Source: Hyphomicrobiaceae bacterium
GTDB taxonomy: Bacteria; Pseudomonadota; Alphaproteobacteria; Rhizobiales; Hyphomicrobiaceae
Direction: 5' to 3'
Assembly (NCBI GenBank): GCA_023384095.1
Contig: JAHDXT010000029.1
Coordinates: forward strand, 1 to 47,479
DNA length: 47,479 nt
Shown: piece by piece, positions 1 through 11,661 of the stretch
Layout of the letters: each line of letters opens with the position of its first letter
How positions within the stretch are numbered: the stretch's first letter is position 1
Translations under genes and position numbers: made by a program
The notes under the pieces: generated by a model
Databases searched by the model: none
Told to the model about the DNA's origin: nothing
What the model saw: the letters and a program-made list of their open reading frames with translations, nothing else

Positions 1-163
1 CCAGGAATCACACGCACGATCTCATGGCTAGGAATTAATGAGACGGGACACTAGCGGCTTCGGCTGCCCTTGGGCCGATCCCCAACTGTTCCGGGCGGCA
101 AGTGGATTTCGGCCAAGGCTATACAGTAGAGCTGGCTTCAGCCCGTCGGTGAAGGACACTGCC

Positions 164-568
164 ATGATCGGGCGCTTGAACCACGTGGCTATCGCGGTCC
201 GGGATCTCGCAGCCGCCGCCGCGGTCTATCGCGACACGCTCGGAGCCGCCGTCTCGACGCCGGTTCCGCAGCCTGCCCATGGCGTGACGGTGGTATTCGT
301 CACGCTCGCGAACACGAAGATCGAGCTGCTGGAGCCGCTGGGGCCCGACTCGCCGATCGCCCGGTTCCTGGAGCGCAGCCCCGATGGCGGCATCCATCAC
401 GTCTGCTACGAGGTGGACGACATCATCGCGGCGCGGGACCGGCTGCAGGCGAGCGGCGCGCGCGTGCTCGGCGACGGGGAGCCGAAAACCGGCGCCCACG
501 GCAAGCCCGTGCTGTTCCTGCACCCGAAGGATTTCCTGGGCACGCTGATCGAGCTGGAGCAGGCCTGA
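164..568 (+). CDS. mce: methylmalonyl-CoA epimerase
   Basis: A 134-residue VOC-fold protein that would interconvert (R)- and (S)-methylmalonyl-CoA, linking propionyl-CoA carboxylation to methylmalonyl-CoA mutase. Two beta-alpha-beta-beta-beta modules are seen: the first opens with LNHVAIAV (His7) and the second with GIHHVCYEV (His79). The protein ends LGTLIELEQ, with Glu130. These residues fit the family's metal ligands. The length is normal for the family. The frame stays open upstream to base 38, but homology starts at MIGRLNHVAIAV, so the ATG at 164 is chosen. A DUF1467 gene follows 32 bases later, the usual order in Rhizobiales. The family is secure; substrate identity rests on the typical sequence and this context. 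Confidence 0.9.
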   Translation: MIGRLNHVAIAVRDLAAAAAVYRDTLGAAVSTPVPQPAHGVTVVFVTLANTKIELLEPLGPDSPIARFLERSPDGGIHHVCYEVDDIIAARDRLQASGARVLGDGEPKTGAHGKPVLFLHPKDFLGTLIELEQA

Positions 569-600
569 CAGGGCGCGGGGCCTGGAAACGGGGAGCGAGG

Positions 601-837
601 ATGAGCTTCACTCTGTCGGTCGCGGTCTACTTCATCATCTGGTGGACCGTGCTGTTCGCGGTGCTGCCGATCGGCGTGCGCACGCAGGGCGAGGACGACA
701 GCGTGGTGGCGGGCACGCCAGCGAGCGCGCCGACGGCACCCAGGCTGCTGCGCGTCGTGGCCCTGAACACGCTTGTTGCGTCCGTCGTCTTCGCCGGCGT
801 CTGGCTCGCGATCACCTATCGGCTCGTGCCGGTCTGA
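601..837 (+). CDS. DUF1467 family membrane protein
   Basis: A 78-residue inner-membrane protein. Two hydrophobic segments are visible, near residues 4-24 (SVAVYFIIWWTVLFAVLPIG) and 50-73. A short polar loop containing GVRTQGEDD lies between them. The WWT..FAVLPIGVRTQ pattern is the hallmark of the alphaproteobacterial DUF1467 family, whose function is unknown. It sits between the epimerase gene and proS, its conserved place in Rhizobiales. It is probably cotranscribed with the epimerase, whose stop codon is 32 bases away. The family call is firm; no function is claimed. Confidence 0.88.
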   Translation: MSFTLSVAVYFIIWWTVLFAVLPIGVRTQGEDDSVVAGTPASAPTAPRLLRVVALNTLVASVVFAGVWLAITYRLVPV

Positions 838-1458
838 TGCCGTTCTCGCCAATCACGGGTGTTGCGTGTTGCGGGGCGTTCCCTCGGGCCACCCTATTCG
901 CTATTCGCTGCGGGGATGCGATCGCGTCTGCGGGCGCCAAGTACGGGCATAGAGCCCGTACACCAGGCGGCATTAAGCGAAAGAGCAAGGCTCTGCGGCC
1001 TTGCCCTCTCGCGCTCATAATCCCTGGTTTCTCGATCCGGCGACTGTGAAACCAATTCCGCCAACAGGTCGTGCCGGTTGGTACTGAAGACCGCAGGGCG
1101 CGGTGGCCTCGGCGGCTCGCGTCTTCCCTTCCCTAGACTTGGGCACCGAGCCGGTTCGTCGCGCCGGCCTTGGGACCCGTCGTCTCTCGACGCCGACGAC
1201 CATAGCCAACTCGCGGCCATCTGTCACGGCCTTCGATCGGCGGCAAACCGAGAAGAGCTGGTCGCCGCGCGCCGTTCCTTGTCTCTGCCCGAGATGGGGG
1301 GCTCGGCGGCTGCGGATTGCCTCTGTCCTCGGAACGGGCTATGAGCCCGCGAGGCGCATCGTCGCCAGTGTGAGAGCGCGTTGCGGCGTATCCTCCAGGC
1401 GCCCGGCGCACCTCACCGCAACGCCCGCCGCCCTGCACAACCGATCCGGTCCCGCCCC
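838..1458. other. 621-base intergenic region before proS
   Basis: No convincing gene is seen. Open frames here have Arg/Ser/Pro-rich shadow composition and no recognisable domain. The stretch contains two TTCGCTA-type units near 893-905, the heptamer that is tandemly repeated at 8847-8895. It also has a perfect 7-bp hairpin at 985-1004 (GCAAGGC/GCCTTGC) and a loose inverted pair CGGCTCG/CGAGCCG near 1111-1153. The proS promoter presumably lies in the last 150 bases, but I cannot pick out its boxes. Confidence 0.5.
985..1004 (+). terminator. possible hairpin after DUF1467 gene
   Basis: A perfect 7-bp stem GCAAGGC/GCCTTGC with a 6-base loop, about 150 bases past the DUF1467 stop. There is no U-tract, so it is at best a weak or factor-dependent terminator, or an RNA-processing stem. 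Confidence 0.2.
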
Positions 1459-2805
1459 ATGCGCCTCTCCCGCTACTTCCTTCCAGTCCTCCGCGAGACG
1501 CCCAAGGAAGCCGAGATCGTCTCGCACCAGCTCATGCTGCGCGCCGGGATGATCCGGCAGGCAAGCGCCGGCATCTACTCCTGGCTGCCGATCGGCCTGC
1601 GCGTGCTGAAGAAGATCGAGGCGATCGTGCGCGAGGAGCAGGACCGCTCGGGCGCGATCGAGGTGCTGATGCCGACCATCCAGTCGGCGGACATCTGGCG
1701 GGAGTCGGGCCGTTACGAGGCCTACGGCAAGGAGATGCTGCGCATCGTGGACCGGCACGAGCGCGAGATGCTCTACGGCCCGACCAACGAGGAGCTCATC
1801 ACCCAGATCTTCCGCGACGGCATCCGCAGCTACAAGGACCTGCCCCGCAATCTCTATCACATCCAGTGGAAGTTCCGGGACGAGATCCGCCCGAGGTTCG
1901 GCGTCATGCGCGGACGCGAGTTCCTGATGAAGGACGCCTACTCGTTCGACCTGACGCCGGAGGCGGGCCGCCACGCCTACAACCGCATGTTCGCGGCCTA
2001 TCTGCGCACGTTCGCACGCCTGGGACTGCAGTCGATCCCCATGGCCGCGGAGACGGGGCCGATCGGCGGCGACCTGAGCCACGAGTTCATCATCCTGGCC
2101 GAAACGGGCGAAAGCCAGGTCTACTGCCACAAGGACCTGATCGAGGGCGCCATCCCTCCCGCCGACACCGATTTCGACGCCGATCTGTCGCCCATCGTCA
2201 AGGCTTGGACCTCGCTGTATGCCGCCACCGACGAGAAGCACGATCCGCAGCGGTTCGACCGCGAGGTGCCGAAGGACAGCCAGGTGACGGCGCGCGGCAT
2301 CGAGGTCGGCCATATCTTCTTCTTCGGCACCAAGTACTCGGAGCCGATGGGCTGCCGGGTGCAAGGCCCGGACGGCCGCATGATGACCCTGCAGATGGGG
2401 TCCTACGGCGTCGGCGTTTCGCGTCTGGCGGGGGCCATCATCGAGGCCTGTCACGACAGCGCCGGAATCGTCTGGCCTGTACCGGTTGCGCCGTTCGAGA
2501 CGGGGCTGATCAACCTCAAGGCCGGCGATGCCGCGACGGACGCCGCCTGCGCCGGAATCTACGAGCGGCTCGAGAATGCCGGGATCGAGGTGCTCTACGA
2601 CGACACCGACGAGCGGCCGGGAGGGAAGTTCGCGACCATGGACCTGACCGGGCTGCCTTACCAGGTGATCGTCGGCCCAAAAGGGCTGAAGAGCGGCGAA
2701 GTGGAGCTCAAGCACCGCCAGAGCGGCGAGCGCGAGAGCCTGTCCGTGGAGGCTGCCGTCGCGCGCGTCGTCGACCTCGTCTGCAGCCAGCGTGTGCTGG
2801 CCTGA
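1459..2805 (+). CDS. proS: prolyl-tRNA synthetase (short alphaproteobacterial form)
   Basis: Charges tRNA-Pro with proline in the cytoplasm. The 448 residues carry class II motifs: [14 protein letters not shown] near the N-terminus, the motif 2 loop [17 protein letters not shown], and motif 3 [14 protein letters not shown]. An HGxx-type anticodon-binding domain follows. Standard bacterial ProRS is about 570 residues because of an inserted editing domain. That insertion is missing here, as is normal in alphaproteobacteria, so editing of Ala-tRNA-Pro would need a separate protein. The ATG at 1459 gives the usual N-terminus [13 protein letters not shown]; the frame is open further upstream but without homology. 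lolC follows after 112 bases. Confidence 0.97.
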   Translation: MRLSRYFLPVLRETPKEAEIVSHQLMLRAGMIRQASAGIYSWLPIGLRVLKKIEAIVREEQDRSGAIEVLMPTIQSADIWRESGRYEAYGKEMLRIVDRHEREMLYGPTNEELITQIFRDGIRSYKDLPRNLYHIQWKFRDEIRPRFGVMRGREFLMKDAYSFDLTPEAGRHAYNRMFAAYLRTFARLGLQSIPMAAETGPIGGDLSHEFIILAETGESQVYCHKDLIEGAIPPADTDFDADLSPIVKAWTSLYAATDEKHDPQRFDREVPKDSQVTARGIEVGHIFFFGTKYSEPMGCRVQGPDGRMMTLQMGSYGVGVSRLAGAIIEACHDSAGIVWPVPVAPFETGLINLKAGDAATDAACAGIYERLENAGIEVLYDDTDERPGGKFATMDLTGLPYQVIVGPKGLKSGEVELKHRQSGERESLSVEAAVARVVDLVCSQRVLA

Positions 2806-2917
2806 CCGGGGGTGAGCCGATGCAGGGCGGCGCCGCGTCTTTCATCGGTCCGCTGCGAGAGATACTGCGGCGTCGGGCAGAGGCTCCGCCGGGCCCGGTA
2901 CTGAAAGGGGATAGGGC

Positions 2918-4192
2918 ATGAGCGCCACCATCGACACGCGCCCCTTCGCGCCGTTCGAGTGGCTGCTGGCATTGCGCTATCTCAGGGCCCGCCGCAAGGA
3001 AGGCTTCATCTCGGTCATCGCCGGCTTCTCGTTCGTCGGCATCCTGCTCGGCGTCGCCACGCTGATCATCGTCATGGCGGTGATGAACGGCTTCCGCAAT
3101 CAGCTCTTCGAGAAGATCCTCGGCATCAACGGCCACGTCGTCGTCTACAAGCTGGCGAGCACAGGCCCCTTCGACGACTACCCCGACGTGGCCCGCCGCC
3201 TGGAGCGAGTTCCCGGCGTCCGACACGTCGTGCCGCTGATCGAGGGACAGGTCATGGTGTCCTCGCGGGTGCAGGCGCTGGGCGCTTTCGTCCGCGGCGT
3301 CTCCGAGCAGGGGCTGGCATCGCTGCCGCTGGTCTCCGGCAACATCATTCTTGGCAGCATCGAGGGCTTCGACCAGCAGACCGGGGTCGCGGTCGGCAGC
3401 CGGCTGGCGAGCGCACTCGGCCTGCAGCTCGGCGACGCCGTCACTCTCGTCTCGCCGCGCGGCAGCTCGACCCCGTTCGGCACGGCGCCCCGCACCAAGT
3501 CTTACCGGATCGCCGCCATCTTCGAGATGGGCATGGCCGAGTACGACCGCACCATGCTGTTCATGCCGATCGAGGAGGCGAAGAAGTACTTCTCGCGCGG
3601 CGACCAGGTCGATGTGCTCGAGGTCATGGTCGATGACCCGCAGAATGTCGACGATTATGCCGAGGGCATGCGCGCTGCCTTGGGTGACGGCTATTCGCTG
3701 TCGGACTGGCGGCAGCGCAACCAGACCTTCTTCACCGTCCTCGAGGTGGAGCGCACGGTGATGTTCATCATCCTGTCGCTGATCGTGCTGGTCGCTGCGC
3801 TCAACATCATCTCGGGCCTGATGATGCTGGTGAAGGACAAGGGCCGCGACATCGCCATACTGCGCACCATGGGGGCCACCAAGGGCGCCGTCATGCGGGT
3901 GTTCCTCATCACGGGGGCCTCGATCGGGGTCGTAGGCACGATTGCCGGGCTGGCGATCGGGATCGTGTTCTGCTGGAACATCGAGGCCATCCGCCAGCTC
4001 GTGCAGTGGCTGACCGGCACCACGCTGATGGATCCGACCGTCTACTACCTGTCGCGCCTGCCGGCGGACCTCGACGTCGGCGAGACGGCGTCCATCGTCG
4101 CCATGGCGCTGGCGCTGTCGCTGCTGGCGACGCTCTATCCGTCATGGCGGGCTTCCCGCCTCGATCCCGTCGAGGCGCTTAGATACGAGTGA
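2918..4192 (+). CDS. lolC: lipoprotein-releasing ABC transporter permease, LolC/LolE family
   Basis: An inner-membrane permease that, with the LolD ATPase, extracts outer-membrane lipoproteins for hand-off to LolA. The 424 residues have one N-terminal membrane helix (near residues 28-55, ending VMAVMNGF) and a large MacB-like periplasmic domain. Three C-terminal helices follow, and the last is followed by the family ending [19 protein letters not shown] single LolC/E-type permease next to lolD is the rule in alphaproteobacteria, where it likely forms a homodimer. The SD-like AAAGGGGA just upstream supports the ATG at 2918. Its stop overlaps the GTG of lolD, indicating translational coupling. 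Confidence 0.95.
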   Translation: MSATIDTRPFAPFEWLLALRYLRARRKEGFISVIAGFSFVGILLGVATLIIVMAVMNGFRNQLFEKILGINGHVVVYKLASTGPFDDYPDVARRLERVPGVRHVVPLIEGQVMVSSRVQALGAFVRGVSEQGLASLPLVSGNIILGSIEGFDQQTGVAVGSRLASALGLQLGDAVTLVSPRGSSTPFGTAPRTKSYRIAAIFEMGMAEYDRTMLFMPIEEAKKYFSRGDQVDVLEVMVDDPQNVDDYAEGMRAALGDGYSLSDWRQRNQTFFTVLEVERTVMFIILSLIVLVAALNIISGLMMLVKDKGRDIAILRTMGATKGAVMRVFLITGASIGVVGTIAGLAIGIVFCWNIEAIRQLVQWLTGTTLMDPTVYYLSRLPADLDVGETASIVAMALALSLLATLYPSWRASRLDPVEALRYE

Positions 4193-4914
4193 CGGGGGGC
4201 ACCGTGCAGGAATTCAGACACAGGCCGGTTCTGCAGCTTTCCGCGCTGACCCGCACCTACCGGCAGGGCAGCCGCGCGATCCAGGTGCTGGCCGGCGCTC
4301 ATGCCGATCTGTTCCCGGGCGAGGCGGTGGCGCTCGTCGGTCCCTCGGGCGCGGGCAAGTCGACGCTGCTGCACATCGCGGGACTGCTCGAGACGCCGGA
4401 CAGCGGGCGTGTGGTGGTCGACGGGCGCGATTGCACCCGCATGTCCGACGACGAGCGCACGCGGGTGCGCCGCACCGGCATGGGCTTCGTCTACCAGTTC
4501 CATCAGCTCCTGCCGGAGTTCTCGGCCCTGGAGAACGTCGCCATTCCGCAGATGATCCGCGGCCGCACGCGCCGGCAGGCGGATGCGCGGGCAGGTGAGC
4601 TGCTGGCCGCCATGGGGCTCGGCCAGCGGCTCGACCACCGCCCGGCCGAGCTGTCGGGCGGCGAGCAGCAGCGCACCGCCATCTGCCGGGCCATCGCCAA
4701 CGCGCCGAAGCTGCTGCTGGCCGACGAGCCGACCGGCAACCTGGACCCGAAGACGGCGGCCCACGTGTTCGAGGAGCTGATCGAGCTCGTCGTGCGCACC
4801 GGCGTGGCGGCGCTGATCGCCACCCACAACATGGAGCTCGCCGCGCGCATGCATCGCGTGCTCCGTCTCGACAACGGCGTGCTCGTGGAAGTGGCCCCGG
4901 GCGCTGTGTTCTGA
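4189..4914 (+). CDS. lolD: lipoprotein-releasing ABC transporter ATP-binding protein LolD
   Basis: The cytoplasmic ATPase that powers LolC-type lipoprotein release from the inner membrane. The 241 residues show Walker [10 protein letters not shown] (51-59), a Q-loop in the [17 protein letters not shown] stretch, signature LSGGEQQR, Walker [10 protein letters not shown] and an H-loop in ATHN. The FHQLLPEF segment is typical of LolD rather than other MacB-type ATPases. The GTG at 4189 overlaps the lolC stop by four bases (GTGA). A second GTG at 4204 has a G-rich run just upstream and is an equally reasonable start, giving a product five residues shorter. Confidence 0.95.
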   Translation: MTGGTVQEFRHRPVLQLSALTRTYRQGSRAIQVLAGAHADLFPGEAVALVGPSGAGKSTLLHIAGLLETPDSGRVVVDGRDCTRMSDDERTRVRRTGMGFVYQFHQLLPEFSALENVAIPQMIRGRTRRQADARAGELLAAMGLGQRLDHRPAELSGGEQQRTAICRAIANAPKLLLADEPTGNLDPKTAAHVFEELIELVVRTGVAALIATHNMELAARMHRVLRLDNGVLVEVAPGAVF

Positions 4915-5036
4915 GAGCCCGTCCCGGCATCCGGCATCCGTTGCCTGCCATTCGGAACCGGGGCGCCGCGGTGCGGCCTTCCACAGCGGCATGGAAGCGG
5001 CTGTCACGTGCGGCCGGCTGCCGCTAGGCTTCGGTC

Positions 5037-8603
<3,567 letters not shown>

Positions 8604-8688
8604 GGGAGCGAATGGCGAATAGCGAATAGGGAAAAGGCTCGACGATTCGCTACTCGCCACTCGTCCTGTTCGCTCCCTTCATCAGATT

Positions 8689-8819
8689 CCGTCATACCTG
8701 CGGAGGCGGACATCCGCTACCCATGGCCACACCCGTTCGGCCGCCAACGAGGCGCGTTGACATAGTCCCGTCTCCGTTGTGAGACGCATCACGGAATTCC
8801 GCCTCCGCGGAAATGTCGG
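8689..8819. repeat. REP-like palindrome pair between dnaE and the MscS-type gene
   Basis: A left arm begins CCGTCAT and continues with a GCGGAGGCGG-type stem. About 100 bases later an inverted right arm, TTCCGCCTCCGCGGAA, ends in ATGTCGG, nearly the complement of the left end. The arms belong to the same family as those at 21821-21967, 23934-24022 and 44395-44483. The stems are imperfect, so this copy looks degraded. It lies between two convergent genes. Confidence 0.5.
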
Positions 8820-8846
8820 TTGAATCAAAGCCTTTTTCCACTCAGC

Positions 8847-8895
8847 TTCGCTATTCGCTATTCGCTATTCGCTATTCGCTATTCGCTATTCGCTA
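8847..8895. repeat. seven tandem copies of the heptamer TTCGCTA
   Basis: Exactly seven perfect 7-bp units with no interruption. The last three bases form the stop codon (TAG on minus) of the mechanosensitive channel gene. The same heptamer occurs inverted just after dnaE (near 8610-8625, GCGAATAGCGAATAG) and singly or doubly near 893-905 and 17027-17036. A 7-bp unit is prone to slippage. Copy-number change would affect only sequence after the channel stop, not the protein. Confidence 0.9.
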
Positions 8896-9732
8896 TTCCT
8901 TTTCGCTCATTTTGCGAATGACCCGCTGCGGGAGCGGAATCGACAGGCCGGCGGCCTCGAGGGCGACCTTGCCGCGTTCGGTCAACATGCGGCGCACGGG
9001 CCAGTAGGCCGACGTTCCGGTCCAGCCGCGCAGCGCGAGGACGACGGCGTTCTCGCCGAGCTGATCAACGAAGCACTCCGGGGGCGGGTCTGCGAGCACC
9101 CGGTCATCGCGCTCGGCCAGCGACAGCAGCACCTCGCGGCCGCGATCGGCGTCGTCCGAGTAGCTGATGCTGAACTTCAGATCGACCAGGCGCCGGTCCA
9201 GCCGCGAGTAATTGATGATCCGCTTGTTCCAGAGCTCGGAGTTGGGGACGAACTGGTAGAGGCCATCCCCGGAATGGAGCTCGGAGGCGAACAGCCCCAC
9301 GTCCTTGACCGTGCCTGCGACGCTGCCGGCCTCGATATAGTCCCCGACCCGGAAGGGCCTGAGCCATAGCAGCATGATGCCGGCGGCGATGTTGGCGAGC
9401 GTGCCCTGCAGCGCCAGGCCGATGGCGAGCGCGATGGCGCCCAGCGCGGCGAGCACGCTCGTCATCTGGATGCCGAGCTGGCCGAGCACCGCAACGACGA
9501 CGATGACCAGCAGACCGTAGCGCACGACTCCAGTCGTCACTCCACGCAGCGTCGGCTCGATCTGTGCGCGGTCGAGCAGCCGGCCGGCACCCCGTTCCGC
9601 CCAGCCAGCCAGCGCCCAGCCGGCGGCGAGCAGGATCAAGGCGACCAGGAGGTTGGGGAGAACGGCCGCCAGCCGCTCCGCCAGCGCCGCTGCGAACGTG
9701 CCGACATCCTCGCCGACCTGATAAGTAATCAT
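8893..9732 (-). CDS. small-conductance mechanosensitive ion channel (MscS family)
   Basis: A 279-residue inner-membrane channel that would open under membrane tension and release solutes on hypo-osmotic shock. Three hydrophobic segments are visible (near 22-45, 65-85 and 88-115). The third is the pore-lining, Gly/Ala-rich TM3 type (LGAIALAIGLALQGTLANIAAG). It is followed by the beta domain signature FRVGDYIEAGSVAGTVKDVG and FVPNSELW. The length matches minimal E. coli MscS (286). The gene is convergent with dnaE, and its TAG stop lies inside a heptamer repeat. The ATG at 9732 has no clear SD sequence but gives the usual N-terminus. Confidence 0.92.
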   Translation of the reverse strand: MITYQVGEDVGTFAAALAERLAAVLPNLLVALILLAAGWALAGWAERGAGRLLDRAQIEPTLRGVTTGVVRYGLLVIVVVAVLGQLGIQMTSVLAALGAIALAIGLALQGTLANIAAGIMLLWLRPFRVGDYIEAGSVAGTVKDVGLFASELHSGDGLYQFVPNSELWNKRIINYSRLDRRLVDLKFSISYSDDADRGREVLLSLAERDDRVLADPPPECFVDQLGENAVVLALRGWTGTSAYWPVRRMLTERGKVALEAAGLSIPLPQRVIRKMSEKE

Positions 9733-9861
9733 CCCGCCCCTCCCGTCCGATGTCCATCCGCTCCTGCCGCGCCTCGAGGACCCTTACCATGGCCGTGACC
9801 CAGGAGGAGGGTTGAGGGAGCAAGGTTCTCGGTCTGACCCTGTCCCGCGGGCCAGCCGAGC

Positions 9862-10830
9862 CTACTGGCGCGCTGGCAGGCTGACCGGCGGGTCGGGCTC
9901 GATGCGCGGCTCGAACAGGCGGCGGACCTCGATCTCGCGGGCGATGTCCTCGACCTCGCGGCGGGCGGCGGCGAGGCCGCGGGCGATCAGGTCCTCGGCG
10001 CGGTGGAAATCGAACGGGCCGATGCCGGCGAGTCGCGGCTGGATCAGGAAATCGGGCGGGTCGCCGGCGAGCCGCGAGCGCGCGATGCGGTCCTGCACGA
10101 TGTTGAAAGCGTCCACCACCACGGTCGAGATGCCGGGCGCCGCCTCTCCCCGCCCGAAGAGCTGCCGCTGCAGAAGCTTCAACGCCGAGCGGCCGTTGCT
10201 GTGCCCTGCCTCGGCCTCGGCGGGCGGCGTCTCCTGGTAGCCGGCCGCGATGTGCGGCACCACCGTGCCGCGCCCGCACATGTCGGCGTTGAGGTTGACG
10301 GCGATGACGTAGCGCGCCCCCATCGCGCGGCACACGGACACCGGGACGGGATTGACCAGCGCCCCGTCGAACAGCCAGCGCCCGCCGACGTTGACCGGCT
10401 TGAAGATGCCCGGCAGCGCATAGGAGGCGCGGATGGCGTCCACCAGCCGCCCCCGCGACAGCCAGATCTCATGGCCCGTGCCGATCTCGGTCGCCACCGC
10501 CGTGAACAGCGTGCCGAGGCTCTCGATGGAAGCGTCGCCGATGTGGTCGCCGAGACGGTCGCGCAGCCGCTGCCCGGTGATCAGGCCCGAGCCCGCCATG
10601 TTGAAGTCGAGATAGCCGAACACCCGCCGCCGCGTCAGGCTGAGCGCGAACTCCTCCAGCGGCTCGAGCCGCCCGGCGACATGGCAGCCGCCGACCACCG
10701 CGCCGATCGACGTGCCGGCCACCACGTCGGGCACGATGCCCGCCTGCAGCAGGCCGCGCAGCACGCCGATGTGGGCCCACCCGCGCGCGGCGCCGCAACC
10801 CAGTGCCAGTCCGACCTTGACCTTCGCCAT
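9862..10830 (-). CDS. patatin-like phospholipase family protein (RssA/YlbK type)
   Basis: A predicted Ser-Asp dyad lipid acyl hydrolase of 322 residues. The oxyanion loop GCGAARGWAHIGVLRGL is followed by the nucleophile elbow GTSIG (Ser41) and DGALVNPVPV (Asp155), the full patatin set. There is no signal peptide or membrane helix, so it is probably cytoplasmic or peripherally bound, as for RssA-like members. The tail past residue 220 is charged and rich in Arg and Glu. The ATG at 10830 gives MAKVKVGLALGCG, a standard start. The gene lies upstream of the channel gene on the same strand, 129 bases away. Its natural substrate is unknown. Confidence 0.9.
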   Translation of the reverse strand: MAKVKVGLALGCGAARGWAHIGVLRGLLQAGIVPDVVAGTSIGAVVGGCHVAGRLEPLEEFALSLTRRRVFGYLDFNMAGSGLITGQRLRDRLGDHIGDASIESLGTLFTAVATEIGTGHEIWLSRGRLVDAIRASYALPGIFKPVNVGGRWLFDGALVNPVPVSVCRAMGARYVIAVNLNADMCGRGTVVPHIAAGYQETPPAEAEAGHSNGRSALKLLQRQLFGRGEAAPGISTVVVDAFNIVQDRIARSRLAGDPPDFLIQPRLAGIGPFDFHRAEDLIARGLAAARREVEDIAREIEVRRLFEPRIEPDPPVSLPARQ

Positions 10831-11139
10831 GGCTCGACCTTCCCCGCTTGCGGTCCGGGGCGCTTCGACCTCTCATCCTAACCCAGGCCCGGACGCCTGA
10901 AACGCCACCCTGGGTTGAGTCGTGCATGACCCATGCTAACCCGCAGGGGATTAATCGCGTCCTACAAACGCACGGCCTCGGCTTTTCGATAGTGGGAAAT
11001 GCGCTCAGCCCGGCGGCGAGGCGGCAGGGACGAGGCGCGCGGCGCCGGCGGGAACCGGCTGAATAGGATTGACCCCTCTCCCCACCAAAATGAGGAGAGG
11101 GGACGCGAACGTCTCGGATCCGCGATTGTGGCAAGTGAT
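10831..11139. other. 309-base intergenic region
   Basis: No gene is seen. It holds an inverted repeat AACCCAGG/CCTGGGTT (10880-10887 and 10909-10916) just upstream of the patatin-like gene, placed where an operator might lie. It also holds a 9-bp inverted pair CCCCTCTCC/GGAGAGGGG (11073-11081 and 11094-11102) with a 12-base loop, 37 bases past the peptidyl-prolyl isomerase stop. The second has no U-tract on either strand. Confidence 0.45.
10880..10916. promoter_or_regulatory. inverted repeat upstream of the patatin-like gene
   Basis: A perfect 8-bp inverted repeat, AACCCAGG and CCTGGGTT, separated by 21 bases and 50-86 bases upstream of the minus-strand ATG at 10830. It could be an operator or an RNA stem-loop in the leader. 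No regulator is encoded nearby, so the role is open. Confidence 0.25.
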
Positions 11140-11615
11140 CTATGCGGCCACGTCGGCAGCCACCCGCAGCGAGTTGATCCGGTCGGGATTGGCGACCGGC
11201 TCGCCGCGCTCGATCTTGTCGACGTTATCCATGCCCTCGACGACATTGCCCCAGACCGTGTACTGGCGGTCGAGGAAGCGCGCGTCGCCGAAGCAGATGA
11301 AGAACTGGCTGTCGGCCGAGTTCGGCGCCTGCGCGCGAGCCATGGACACGGTGCCGCGCACGTGCGGCTCGCGGTTGAACTCCGCCGCGAGCTTCTGGCC
11401 CGAGCCGCCGGTGCCGTCGCCTCTGGGATCGCCGTCTGCGCCATGAAGCCGTCGATGACGCGGTGGAAGGCGATCCCGTCGTAGAAGCCCTGCCGCGCCA
11501 GCTCCTTGATGCGTGTCACGTGATTGGGCGCGAGGTCGGGGCGCATGGCGATGACGACCTGGCCTTTCGTCGTCTCCATGATCAGCGTGTTCTCGGGGTC
11601 CTTGATGTCGGCCAT
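11140..11615 (-). pseudogene. cyclophilin-type peptidyl-prolyl isomerase, frameshifted
   Basis: A PpiB-like cytoplasmic cyclophilin that would isomerise prolyl bonds. The 5' part encodes MADIKDPENTLIMETTKGQV through FHRVIDGFMAQT, the cyclophilin core. The expected continuation GDPRGDGTGGSGQKLAAEFN lies in another frame, because one base is missing at about 11431-11434 (minus-strand reading ACG-GC-GATCCC). Restoring one base gives an intact 158-residue protein ending SLRVAADVAA at 11140, with all later motifs (MARAQAPNSADSQFFICF, WGNVVEGMD). As written, the first frame runs on to base 10962 with meaningless sequence. It may be a genuine mutation or a sequencing or assembly error. The gene is 46 bases downstream of metY. 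Confidence 0.85.
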
Positions 11616-11661
11616 ACGGGCCTCCTTTCTGTTTCGGGTCGGTCGATCGCGGCGCCGGCCG

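Noticed and set aside
1339-2715. Long open frame of 458 codons antisense to proS
   Set aside because: It is a GC-rich shadow of proS: the composition is Arg/Leu/Val/Asp repetitive with no domain, while proS has full class II synthetase motifs.
8604-8892. CRISPR array suggested by the repeated heptamer
   Set aside because: The units are 7 bp and directly adjacent, without spacers, so it is a simple tandem repeat.
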